Positions 16,741 through 24,568 of a stretch of DNA of 64,000 nucleotides are shown here, piece by piece. Source of the DNA: an uncultured Bacteriovorax sp. (GTDB lineage Bacteria > Bdellovibrionota > Bacteriovoracia > Bacteriovoracales > Bacteriovoracaceae); NCBI GenBank assembly GCA_946482295.1, contig CAMLRB010000001.1:1-64000 (forward strand). The letters run 5' to 3'. The position numbers and the translations under genes are program-made. The notes below the pieces were generated by a model that saw nothing but the letters and a program-made list of their open reading frames with translations, was not told the origin of the DNA and searched no databases. Positions within the stretch are counted from its first letter, which is position 1. Each line of letters starts with the position of its first letter.

Positions 16741-17988
16741 ATGGAGAAAAATTTGGAAAAAGAATTACAGGAATTGAAGGATTCCAAGACATTTTGTCTC
16801 ATACCTTGGATTCATCTTCACGTGATGCCTGACAGCTCCGTTATCCCATGTTGTGTATCTCCCTATGATAACGTCTACGGAAATGGAACAACACAAACAC
16901 TCAAAGAAATTTGGAATTCTGATAAATACAAAGAGCTAAGACAAAACATGTTAAACAACAAGCCGTCTACTGGATGTCAACGTTGTTATGTTTTAGAAAG
17001 TTCTGGTTTTGAAAGCATGAGAACATCAATCAATAAAAGATTTGAATCTCACCTAGATAAAGTTTTAGAAACGGCAGAAGATGGTTCATTGAACGCCGAT
17101 AATTTTGAATTGAAATACATCGATATTCGCTTTAGCAATTTATGTAATTTCAAATGTCGCGGATGTGGCCCCTCGCTCAGTAGCTCTTGGTACGAAGATC
17201 ATCAACTGTTGTTCAATTACAAATCAAACGAACAAAAAGTAAAAAGTGTTTCCATTCAATCACCAAACTTTTGGGAAGAACTTAAAGTTGCTATCCCTCA
17301 AGCCGAAGAAATTTATTTCGGCGGTGGAGAACCTCTCATCACCAAAGAACACTTTGAAGTTTTGAAGTTGCTTGAACAACAAGAGCGTTTTGATATGCGC
17401 CTGAGCTATAATACAAATCTAGCTCAGCTGAACTATGGCCAGCATAACCTGGCTGAAATTTGGTCTAAATTTTCTTTTGTTAAAGTTGGTATTAGTATTG
17501 ATGACTTTGGCGCTCGGGCAGAATATTTTCGCCATGGAACCAAATGGAAACTCATTGAAGAAAACCTTCAAAAACTAATGACGAATCATCCAACGGTCAT
17601 TCGCTATGTTAATTGCACCGTGAATATTATGAATGTACTCTACTTACCAGAGTTGTTCGACAAATTGGTAACGGCTAGAATTATATCTCCTGCTGACTTT
17701 AACATTAATTTGCTTCTTGACCCTGATGAATACTGTGTCCAGGTTCTGCCTGCTCATCTAAAAACTTTAGTAAAAAACAAATTAAACACATTTGTTCAGA
17801 CACTCATTAAGCGCGGTCCAATGTTTATTAAAGCTGCAAAAGATTTTGAAAACATCATCACTTTTATAGATGAAAAAAATAATAGTCATCTCTTGGGATT
17901 ATTTAAGCAAAATACACTCAAATTAGATGAGCTTAGAAAAGAATCATTCGCGACAGTATTTCCAGAGTTAAAAGAGTTAGTGGAATAA
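16741..17988 (+). CDS. Twitch-domain radical SAM protein (2)
   Basis: A 415-residue paralogue of the protein at 15381-16667. From ATG 16741 it has FCLIPWIHLH (C19), PCC (C37, C38), GCQRC (C79, C82), the radical SAM ligands LCNFKCRGC (C135, C139, C142) and YFGGGEPLIT. The start is uncertain: ATG 16741 has no clear Shine-Dalgarno, while TTG 16753 has GGAG 6 bases upstream and loses only four residues. It is followed by a nucleotidyltransferase-like gene 6 bases later and then two coupled radical SAM genes, so four genes form one operon. Function is not known; the shared fold with its divergent neighbour suggests a two-enzyme step on similar substrates. Confidence 0.85.
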   Translation: MEKNLEKELQELKDSKTFCLIPWIHLHVMPDSSVIPCCVSPYDNVYGNGTTQTLKEIWNSDKYKELRQNMLNNKPSTGCQRCYVLESSGFESMRTSINKRFESHLDKVLETAEDGSLNADNFELKYIDIRFSNLCNFKCRGCGPSLSSSWYEDHQLLFNYKSNEQKVKSVSIQSPNFWEELKVAIPQAEEIYFGGGEPLITKEHFEVLKLLEQQERFDMRLSYNTNLAQLNYGQHNLAEIWSKFSFVKVGISIDDFGARAEYFRHGTKWKLIEENLQKLMTNHPTVIRYVNCTVNIMNVLYLPELFDKLVTARIISPADFNINLLLDPDEYCVQVLPAHLKTLVKNKLNTFVQTLIKRGPMFIKAAKDFENIITFIDEKNNSHLLGLFKQNTLKLDELRKESFATVFPELKELVE

Positions 17989-17994
17989 AATTTA

Positions 17995-18855
17995 ATGAAG
18001 AATAAGATTTTTCATCATCTTCATCTTCTATTTTCAAAACTAAATTTTTTTCACATCTTTGTGGCCAAAACTTACAAATACGCTTTAGTACCACTCATTA
18101 CCTCGTACTTAAAATTTCGATTTCCTCATTTAAAGAAAGTAATCGTCAGAAATTCTCTTGCGGAAAAAAATAATTTTGATGCCTTCCTTTCTGACATAGA
18201 CCTAACTCTGATTATCGAAAACAAATCTGAAACCAAGCAAATTCTATTAACTTTTTTAAAGTTAAAAACAATTTTTATCATGCTCGATCAACCTGAAATT
18301 TATGAAGAGAATGAATATCAAAAACTTTCTGAACTATATTCAACATGGACAGCTGACTTCATTCGTTTCACATGGAATTTTCGTAAAATTAACTGGTCAT
18401 TAGCTGAACTTGAAAGTTCGAATAATGAAGCTGAAAAATTTAAAAAGCTTCGATCAATTAAAAAATCTTTGTCAAAAATATCCCATTTAACCGATATTAA
18501 AACTCCTTTTATTTTGCAAGATTTCTCATGCTTTACTCGATTTAAAAATCTTTCTCACCAAGATAACAAGACTATTTGTTATTGGTCTCAATATTTAGAA
18601 ACCTCTTCGGGAAAAGGTATCCAGCTACTCTTAGATGCGAACGAATTTAAGCTTTTAAATTCATTAATGCCGGGTGAACCGGTTGAAGTACGATTTAACA
18701 TCCCAGACGTCCTTCAAGTAAAGTCTGCTCTTCAATATCATGAACTTTATCTGAGTATGAACACTGTTCGATTAAGATCAGCGCTTAAAAAAGATATAAC
18801 TCCGTGGACAGAATGGATTGAACATTTGCATAAACAGTTAGGGATAAATTCATGA
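17995..18855 (+). CDS. Nucleotidyltransferase-fold protein, putative
   Basis: A 286-residue protein. Residues 48-74 (KVIVRNSLAEKNNFDAFLSDIDLTLII) resemble the polymerase-beta-type nucleotidyltransferase signature: a turn with Ser (N53-S54 in place of the usual Gly-Ser) followed by the metal-binding D67-I-D69. The rest is helical and not recognised. Such proteins transfer NMP groups to small molecules, proteins or RNA, but the altered Gly makes activity uncertain. The gene is 6 bases after the second twitch radical SAM gene and overlaps the next radical SAM gene by 4 bases (ATGA), which ties it to the pathway. It is AT-rich, like its neighbours. An inactive, substrate-binding relative is also possible. 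Confidence 0.55.
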   Translation: MKNKIFHHLHLLFSKLNFFHIFVAKTYKYALVPLITSYLKFRFPHLKKVIVRNSLAEKNNFDAFLSDIDLTLIIENKSETKQILLTFLKLKTIFIMLDQPEIYEENEYQKLSELYSTWTADFIRFTWNFRKINWSLAELESSNNEAEKFKKLRSIKKSLSKISHLTDIKTPFILQDFSCFTRFKNLSHQDNKTICYWSQYLETSSGKGIQLLLDANEFKLLNSLMPGEPVEVRFNIPDVLQVKSALQYHELYLSMNTVRLRSALKKDITPWTEWIEHLHKQLGINS

Positions 18856-19859
18856 AGCGATTACCTAATAAAGATCTCTTTTTTTGTGATGAAAATGGGA
18901 ACTATAGTATGCTTTCAACATCAGAAGCATTGAGTAAACGTTTGAACAAGTGGATAGGATGGAAGTGTTCGGCGGGCGTCTATAACTTACATATTACTGC
19001 TGACGGAAATATTTTTTCAGCAACTTGTAAAGTTGGCGGCTTACTTGGAAACGTTTTTGATTATGGTGTTGAGTTTCCAAAAGAGTGGATTAGATGTACC
19101 AAAACATGGTGCATGTGTGGATCTGACATGCGTTTGCTTAAAATGAAAGATACAGAAGCAATCACACTCGGCATTCCAACCCATTTCCAAGAAAACGTCG
19201 TTGAACCTAATTTGGTAGGCCCTGATGATCTCTATGAAAAACATCGTGTCCACCAGATTATAACATGGGATATTGGCAGAAGATGTAACTACAGCTGTAG
19301 CTATTGTCCTCCTTCGACAGCAAATAATTTTGAATCACATAAAACATTACAATCTCTCAAGCAAGCAGCGGATTTACTGCTCACTAAATTTTGCAAAAAA
19401 AATAATGCAAAATGGGTGTTTACAGGTGGTGAACCAACAATCAATCCTGCTTACTTGGATTTGATAAAATACCTCTCAAGTTTTCGCCAAGTTCTTCATA
19501 CTCAGAGTAATGGCAGTCGTGACCCTAATTATTTTTCTGAACTTATTCGTTACAGCTCTGTTGGTTTGAGCGTCCATTTTGAAGAATACAATGAAGAGCG
19601 ACTTCTTGATAATTGCCAAGCGATCATCAAAGAAAAGTTGGCGGATTCAAAGATTCAGAAAAACTGGTTTTCAATTCGCTTCATGGTATCTCCAGATGGA
19701 TTTGAGCGTGCTCGTTGTTTAAAAGAAAAGATTCAACAACTCCCAAACGCCGAAATGATTAATGCGATCAATATGTCCCCATTATATAGCCGCGAGAATG
19801 GAGAAGAACTCATGAAATACTCTCCTCAAGAGTTAGCTTCAATTGAGGAGCATGCTTAA
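18852..19859 (+). CDS. Radical SAM protein with N-terminal Cys-rich domain (1)
   Basis: A 335-residue protein. Residues 36-93 form a Cys-rich module: GWKCSAG (C39), a DGNIFSATCKVGG hairpin (C59), then RCTKTWCMCG (C82, C87, C89), probably binding an auxiliary iron-sulfur cluster as SPASM domains do, but placed before the barrel. The radical SAM ligands are RRCNYSCSYC (C145, C149, C152) followed by PPST, and FTGGEPTINP is the SAM-binding strand. The start ATG overlaps the previous stop by 4 bases and its stop shares one base with the next start, so translation is coupled. It is a paralogue of the next gene, about half identical by eye. Substrate is unknown. Confidence 0.85.
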   Translation: MKRLPNKDLFFCDENGNYSMLSTSEALSKRLNKWIGWKCSAGVYNLHITADGNIFSATCKVGGLLGNVFDYGVEFPKEWIRCTKTWCMCGSDMRLLKMKDTEAITLGIPTHFQENVVEPNLVGPDDLYEKHRVHQIITWDIGRRCNYSCSYCPPSTANNFESHKTLQSLKQAADLLLTKFCKKNNAKWVFTGGEPTINPAYLDLIKYLSSFRQVLHTQSNGSRDPNYFSELIRYSSVGLSVHFEEYNEERLLDNCQAIIKEKLADSKIQKNWFSIRFMVSPDGFERARCLKEKIQQLPNAEMINAINMSPLYSRENGEELMKYSPQELASIEEHA

Positions 19860-20854
19860 TGATAAAAGCAAAAAAACTTTTGATGTTTGTCGATCAAGAA
19901 GGAAATTTTTCAGAACATAACACTGAAGAAATACTCGCTTCAAAAAAAAATAATTGGAAAGGATGGAAGTGTTCAGCCGGTGCCAGTAATTTACATGTTA
20001 CGGCCGATGGAAATATTTATGGGGCCACTTGTAAGGTTGGAGGTTTTTTAGGAAACGTCTTTGATAGCGGTGTTCAATTTCCTGACCTTTGGGTCACATG
20101 TACAAAAGAATGGTGTATGTGCGGAGCAGATATGGCCATTCCGAAGTTTAAGCCTGACACTTCTTTAAAATCTCCTACTGTCACTTCAAGCTCGATGGTA
20201 GAACCTACGACAATTGGTTTCGCTAATCAGGAAAAGGCAAAATATTATCCACTAAGCATTACTTGGGACGTAGGAAGAAGATGCAATTATCAGTGCGAAT
20301 ATTGTCCTCCTTCGACTTCAAACACATACGAAGCTCATAAATCTTTTGGGTCGTTAAAATTAGCCGCAGATCAACTCATTCAAAACTTTTGTAAAATGAA
20401 TAAGGCTCAGTGGATTTTTACAGGTGGAGAACCAACTGTGAATCCAGCCTTCATTGAAATTGTTCGCTATCTAAGATCACTCGGTCACTACATTCTTGTC
20501 CAATCTAATGGGAGTCGTGACAGTGATTACTTTAAAGAGCTCATAGAATTAAGTCACGTTGGTTTAAGTGTGCACTTTTCACAATTCAATCGAGAAAAAT
20601 TCATCGATACCTGTTCAGGCATTATAGAGAAAAAGAAATCATTAAAAAATTATGAGAAAAAACATTTCTCAATTCGACTAATGGTCGAACCTGGAAAATT
20701 ACAAGAAGCTCGAGATTTGAAAAATAAGTTGAACGAGATTTCAGAGGGTGAGATTAATTCGATTGTCTTTAGTCCGCTCTATCAAAAACACTATGGTGAC
20801 CAGCTCATGGAGTATAAGGCCGATGAGCTGGCCGCGATATTAGCAAATTCTTAG
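19859..20854 (+). CDS. Radical SAM protein with N-terminal Cys-rich domain (2)
   Basis: A 331-residue tandem paralogue of the preceding gene, with all cluster ligands kept: C38, C58, C81, C86 and C88 in the N-terminal module, then C142, C146 and C149 in RRCNYQCEYCPPST, and FTGGEPTVNP. The two proteins agree in the SPASM-like module, in the barrel and in the QSNGSRD segment, and differ mainly in the linker around residues 95-130. Retention of every ligand in both suggests that both are active enzymes with distinct targets or successive roles. It is the last gene of the operon and converges with the small secreted-protein gene, overlapping it by 4 bases. Confidence 0.85.
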   Translation: MIKAKKLLMFVDQEGNFSEHNTEEILASKKNNWKGWKCSAGASNLHVTADGNIYGATCKVGGFLGNVFDSGVQFPDLWVTCTKEWCMCGADMAIPKFKPDTSLKSPTVTSSSMVEPTTIGFANQEKAKYYPLSITWDVGRRCNYQCEYCPPSTSNTYEAHKSFGSLKLAADQLIQNFCKMNKAQWIFTGGEPTVNPAFIEIVRYLRSLGHYILVQSNGSRDSDYFKELIELSHVGLSVHFSQFNREKFIDTCSGIIEKKKSLKNYEKKHFSIRLMVEPGKLQEARDLKNKLNEISEGEINSIVFSPLYQKHYGDQLMEYKADELAAILANS

Positions 20855-21195
20855 TCGTTACCTTTTACACAAGTGAGTCCTGGAAATTCTCTTACACCTG
20901 TTGGAGTAGACACTGTTACAATCCCTTTGAATTGATCGCCTGGATTAGCAAAGCTTGAATCTTTTACAACAAGTTTAAAAGTACCTGGAGGATTTGCAGT
21001 ATTACCAGAAACAATCGTATCGAAATTTACGACTGCATTTAAATTCGTAAGGTTTGTGTTGTAACCATTCCCAACAACTCTCATTGAAAGTGGATTAGCA
21101 GCAACTTCAAGATTAAAACCAGCACCTGAACAGCTGTAAAGTGAGGCAAATGATACTGAAGGAAGGATTGTAGCTAGAATTAATAATTTTTTCAT
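20851..21195 (-). CDS. Small secreted protein of unknown function
   Basis: A 114-residue protein when started at ATG 21195, which has GGGGA a few bases upstream; a longer reading from 21216 adds only seven unsupported residues. The N-terminus is a clear signal peptide (basic MKK, hydrophobic core, cleavage probably after VSFA at residue 17). The mature part is beta-rich and Asn/Gly/Thr-rich, with two Cys (C22 and one near residue 109) that could form a disulfide. No family is recognised. It is 10 bases downstream of another secreted-protein gene and probably in one transcript with it. Location is periplasm or outside the cell. Confidence 0.75.
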   Translation of the reverse strand: MKKLLILATILPSVSFASLYSCSGAGFNLEVAANPLSMRVVGNGYNTNLTNLNAVVNFDTIVSGNTANPPGTFKLVVKDSSFANPGDQFKGIVTVSTPTGVREFPGLTCVKGND

Positions 21196-21205
21196 TTTGA
21201 GTCCC

Positions 21206-22540
21206 CTATAAAGCAATTGTAATCACGTTATTTGAAAATGTAATGTCTTTCGAGATGAGATCTTTCTTTAAAAAATGCATTAAAAGTTTTACTGACGTAA
21301 TCCCTAATGGCAGTTTGGTATCAGTTACATTTAATATCAAATGTCTCTTCTGCTCATCAAGGCTCGCGCGTCCGTAAATACTCACTCGACTCGTAAAACC
21401 CAGAAATTTGATGTCGGCCTGAATAATGATGGCCCCGTTTTCAACACTGATAGCGATATTTTTATTTGAGCTGTCTTTTTTATCGTCCGGTCCGGTGCTT
21501 CTGACTTCAGCAATCGATGCACGCCCGTATTCAAGGCAGTCTCTAAGAACATGAGTGAGTTCAAGTAGATCGCTATCAGCATTCTTGCGACAGTTTAAAA
21601 GTGTGTTCGTGATGTGTGTTGAAGACTTAGGGTCTGACATGACTGCATTGTTAAGAGTGACGTAGAGAACTTTATCCTGAACGACGATGTTTTTCACATC
21701 AAGATTGAACTGTGAGTTTTCTTTCTTATCGATGAGATTTGCTTTCAGAGGATTTAAACGCATTTTATTCATGCATGGCTTTTTGATTTTTTCAAAATCT
21801 AACCCAACAAGATCTGCATCTTTCGCGCAGCTTAGAACAACATCACTTGCATTGATCGTATAGGAATCATTACTAACAGTAGTAGCTGTTGGAAGGTTCG
21901 CAAGAATTTCATTAGGTCGAATGTCGAAACTTCTGACCTTGGCCTTGATGAAAGTTTTATCAGCACCATCGATTCCTTCGTATTCAAGTTCTGCGAGCTC
22001 ATTTCCTGGTTGGTAAGTTCCATTCAAAGTCATAAAGCTAAAGCAGCTGCTCAAGATATCAGTTTGTATTGCACCGGTTTCTTTTACGGCCAGAGTATTA
22101 TTCTGACAGTAAAGGCGGAAACCTTTTAAGCGGACACTTGAATCAACATTAACAAAATTCATCGACTCTCCAGATAGGGCCAATTGGTTGTCGTCCATGA
22201 TGAATTTTGCGTTCGTGAGGTCTGTTTGTTTAACTGTATTGATCATGTTCGATTCTTCAATTCCAAAACCGAAGTTTCCAAATTGAGTCGTGAAACCCAG
22301 AAACGTCGGGCGAACGAAAATTTGTGAATCGAAATAATTATTCACGTTATTCACATTAAGAACGATTCCATTGTTAAGAACTGATGCTGATTTAAAAACC
22401 AGTGTTCCAGCTTTACCAACACCCTTAATTGGTCGAACGAAGTTTAATTTATCTATGGTGACGTCAAAGGATGTTTTAGGTTCTTCTGCGTAAGCAGAGA
22501 TAGCTAAAAGACAAAGGGCCAATGCACTTGATTTAATCAT
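21206..22540 (-). CDS. Secreted or periplasmic protein of unknown function
   Basis: A 444-residue protein with a signal peptide (hydrophobic core at residues 5-15, probable cleavage after SAYA at residue 18). The mature chain appears to be mostly beta strands with scattered Cys and DGADK-like turns, and no catalytic motif that I recognise. The GAGG Shine-Dalgarno lies in the 3' arm of a terminator hairpin (22547-22588) at the end of the carboxylase operon, and the start codon directly follows its T-tract. The gene is therefore either translated from readthrough transcripts or has a promoter inside the hairpin region. The downstream small secreted protein (10 bases away) may be a partner. Confidence 0.8.
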   Translation of the reverse strand: MIKSSALALCLLAISAYAEEPKTSFDVTIDKLNFVRPIKGVGKAGTLVFKSASVLNNGIVLNVNNVNNYFDSQIFVRPTFLGFTTQFGNFGFGIEESNMINTVKQTDLTNAKFIMDDNQLALSGESMNFVNVDSSVRLKGFRLYCQNNTLAVKETGAIQTDILSSCFSFMTLNGTYQPGNELAELEYEGIDGADKTFIKAKVRSFDIRPNEILANLPTATTVSNDSYTINASDVVLSCAKDADLVGLDFEKIKKPCMNKMRLNPLKANLIDKKENSQFNLDVKNIVVQDKVLYVTLNNAVMSDPKSSTHITNTLLNCRKNADSDLLELTHVLRDCLEYGRASIAEVRSTGPDDKKDSSNKNIAISVENGAIIIQADIKFLGFTSRVSIYGRASLDEQKRHLILNVTDTKLPLGITSVKLLMHFLKKDLISKDITFSNNVITIAL

Positions 22541-22588
22541 AAAAAAACCTCTTAAACCGACTCTTTATCAATGATCGGCTTAAGAGGT
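22541..22588 (-). terminator. Intrinsic terminator of the carboxylase operon, abutting the next start codon
   Basis: On the minus strand a 14-base-pair stem with one mismatch (arms 22547-22560 and 22575-22588) is followed by seven T (22541-22547) and then directly by the ATG of the gene at 22540. The 3' arm contains the GAGG Shine-Dalgarno of that gene, so folding would both end transcription and hide the ribosome site. Confidence 0.8.
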
Positions 22589-22613
22589 CTTCTAGTATGA
22601 AAAATTTACAGTC

Positions 22614-23126
22614 TTATTCTGGTTCTACTTCCATCATGAGAACACCGTTTTCAAGAGCGTCTCCGGCCTTCACGTGGATGGCCTTAACAGTTCCAGTCGT
22701 ATTCGACTTGATCTCGTTTTCCATTTTCATCGCTTCAAGAATCAGAAGAGTTTGGCCTTTCTCTACTTTTTGACCGACGTTAGCTAGGATTTTAACGACT
22801 TTTCCAGGCATTTGCGTGAATAGTCCACCTTCATCACCACCGCCTAAGCTCGACGGCTTATAACCGCGATAAAGCTTAAACACGCGATCAACGTTTAGAA
22901 GAATTGATGGAGAATCTTGGCGAGCAAGTTTATTCCAACGAATACCATCAGTAGATGCAAAGTATTGGTCAGCAAGTTTACGAACGAAGATTGTCGCCTT
23001 ATCAACTTCTTTATGGTCTTTGATTGTGCGGAATTCAAATTCAACCATCTCAGCCGCGTGAGCACGAGTCTTCACGAGGTCAATGATATATTCGTTTTTA
23101 TCGTTATCTATAAGATATGTTCTCAT
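22614..23126 (-). CDS. Biotin carboxyl carrier subunit of acyl-CoA (propionyl-CoA) carboxylase
   Basis: A 170-residue protein. The C-terminal 70 residues are a biotinyl domain with GQTLLILEAMKMENEI, where K134 is the biotin attachment site, preceded by MPGKVVKILANVGQKVEKG. The N-terminal 90 residues form the extra domain seen in stand-alone biotin carriers of propionyl-type carboxylases, which contacts the other subunits. Its ATG shares one base with the stop of the biotin carboxylase gene (TAATG), so the two are translated together. It carries CO2 from the biotin carboxylase to the carboxyltransferase. Confidence 0.9.
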   Translation of the reverse strand: MRTYLIDNDKNEYIIDLVKTRAHAAEMVEFEFRTIKDHKEVDKATIFVRKLADQYFASTDGIRWNKLARQDSPSILLNVDRVFKLYRGYKPSSLGGGDEGGLFTQMPGKVVKILANVGQKVEKGQTLLILEAMKMENEIKSNTTGTVKAIHVKAGDALENGVLMMEVEPE

Positions 23127-24559
23127 TACAACCCCATTCTTCTAGCTTCAATCCCGGCGATGACCTTATAGATTGAAATGAAGTCCATATCAGTATTCAC
23201 TTGCTCTTGTGGCTTTTCAGTACTGATGAAGTTTGTTGAATATTTTCCTTTAAGGAAAACTTCGTTTCTCATGATGACTTTATGAAGAGGAATGTTTGTT
23301 TTTAATCCTTCAATAAGAAGACCATCAAGAGCTGTTTTAATTTTTCTGATCGCAACTTCTCTGTTGATCCCTTTAGCAACTAACTTTCCAACCATGGGAT
23401 CAAAGTCTGGAGTAACGTTGAGTCCTTTATAAAGACAGTTATCGAAACGAATTCCTTGTGGGAAGTTTGTTTCACAACCAGTTACTAGTCCTGGAGCTGG
23501 AAGCATTGTGATTGGATCTTCTGCACAGATACGGCATTCAATAGCGTGACCTGTTCTTTTAATCCATTCCTGTGAAGGAATTCCAAGATCGTCACCGAAA
23601 GCTGATTGAATCATACAAACGATCAAATCAATACCTGTAATTTCTTCTGTGATTGGGTGCTCTACCTGAATACGAGTGTTCATTTCCAGGAAGTAAAATT
23701 CTTTATCTTCACCCATGATAAGTTCAACAGTACCTGCTGAATCATAGTTGATGGCCTTAGCAAGTTTTACAGCGGAATTACAAACGCGTTGACGAAGTTC
23801 TTCATCATCGCCAATAAACGGTGATGGAGCTTCTTCAACGATTTTTTGGTGACGACGTTGAATTGAACATTCTCTTTCGAAGAAATGGAAAACGTTTCCT
23901 TTTCTATCGGCGAGAATTTGCACTTCAATGTGGTGAGGGTTAACGATGTATTTTTCAACAAGAAGGTCACCGTTTTTGAAAGCAGCTTTTGCTTCACGAC
24001 CAACAGCTTCGAAGTTGTTACGAACATCTTGCTCGTTATGACAAACGCGCATACCACGTCCACCACCACCGGCAACTGCTTTAAGCAGAATAGGATATTT
24101 TATTTGGTTGGCGATTTTGATCGCTTCTTCAACTGTTGGAACTGCACCTGTTGATCCCGGAACAACCGGAATACCAACTTTTTGTGCGAATTCTTTTGAA
24201 ACGGCCTTATCACCCATAACTCTTACAGCTTCAGGATGTGGTCCAATCCAAGTAATTCCATTATCAACTAGAGCTTGCGAAAACTCTGTGTTCTCAGAGA
24301 GGAATCCGTATCCTGGGTGAACACCGTCGATTTTATACTTTTTACAAACATCAAGAATGTTTGGAATGTTGAGATAAGTTTCTGCGTTCGTCGAACCAGG
24401 AAGTCTTACCCATTCATCACAAACTTCTAAGTGTTTTGCTTGAACTTCGTTATCTGTCCATACACCAACTGCAGTGTGACCAAGTTCACGACATGCTTTC
24501 GCAATACGTGCAGCGATCTCTCCGCGATTGATAATTAAGATTCTTTTTTGTTTACTCAC
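23126..24559 (-). CDS. accC: Biotin carboxylase subunit of acyl-CoA (propionyl-CoA) carboxylase
   Basis: A 477-residue ATP-grasp enzyme. It has the N-terminal RILIINRGEIAARI (6-19), HPGYGFLSEN (81-90), the Gly-rich KAVAGGGGRGMR (160-171), and EMNTRIQVEHPITEE in the metal and bicarbonate site. It carboxylates biotin on the carrier subunit using ATP and bicarbonate. The accC symbol reflects the domain. Because it sits between a PccB-type carboxyltransferase and a separate carrier, it is probably the alpha subunit of propionyl-CoA carboxylase rather than of the fatty-acid enzyme. It starts 9 bases after the carboxyltransferase gene. Confidence 0.92.
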   Translation of the reverse strand: MSKQKRILIINRGEIAARIAKACRELGHTAVGVWTDNEVQAKHLEVCDEWVRLPGSTNAETYLNIPNILDVCKKYKIDGVHPGYGFLSENTEFSQALVDNGITWIGPHPEAVRVMGDKAVSKEFAQKVGIPVVPGSTGAVPTVEEAIKIANQIKYPILLKAVAGGGGRGMRVCHNEQDVRNNFEAVGREAKAAFKNGDLLVEKYIVNPHHIEVQILADRKGNVFHFFERECSIQRRHQKIVEEAPSPFIGDDEELRQRVCNSAVKLAKAINYDSAGTVELIMGEDKEFYFLEMNTRIQVEHPITEEITGIDLIVCMIQSAFGDDLGIPSQEWIKRTGHAIECRICAEDPITMLPAPGLVTGCETNFPQGIRFDNCLYKGLNVTPDFDPMVGKLVAKGINREVAIRKIKTALDGLLIEGLKTNIPLHKVIMRNEVFLKGKYSTNFISTEKPQEQVNTDMDFISIYKVIAGIEARRMGL

Positions 24560-24568
24560 ATCAGCCTC

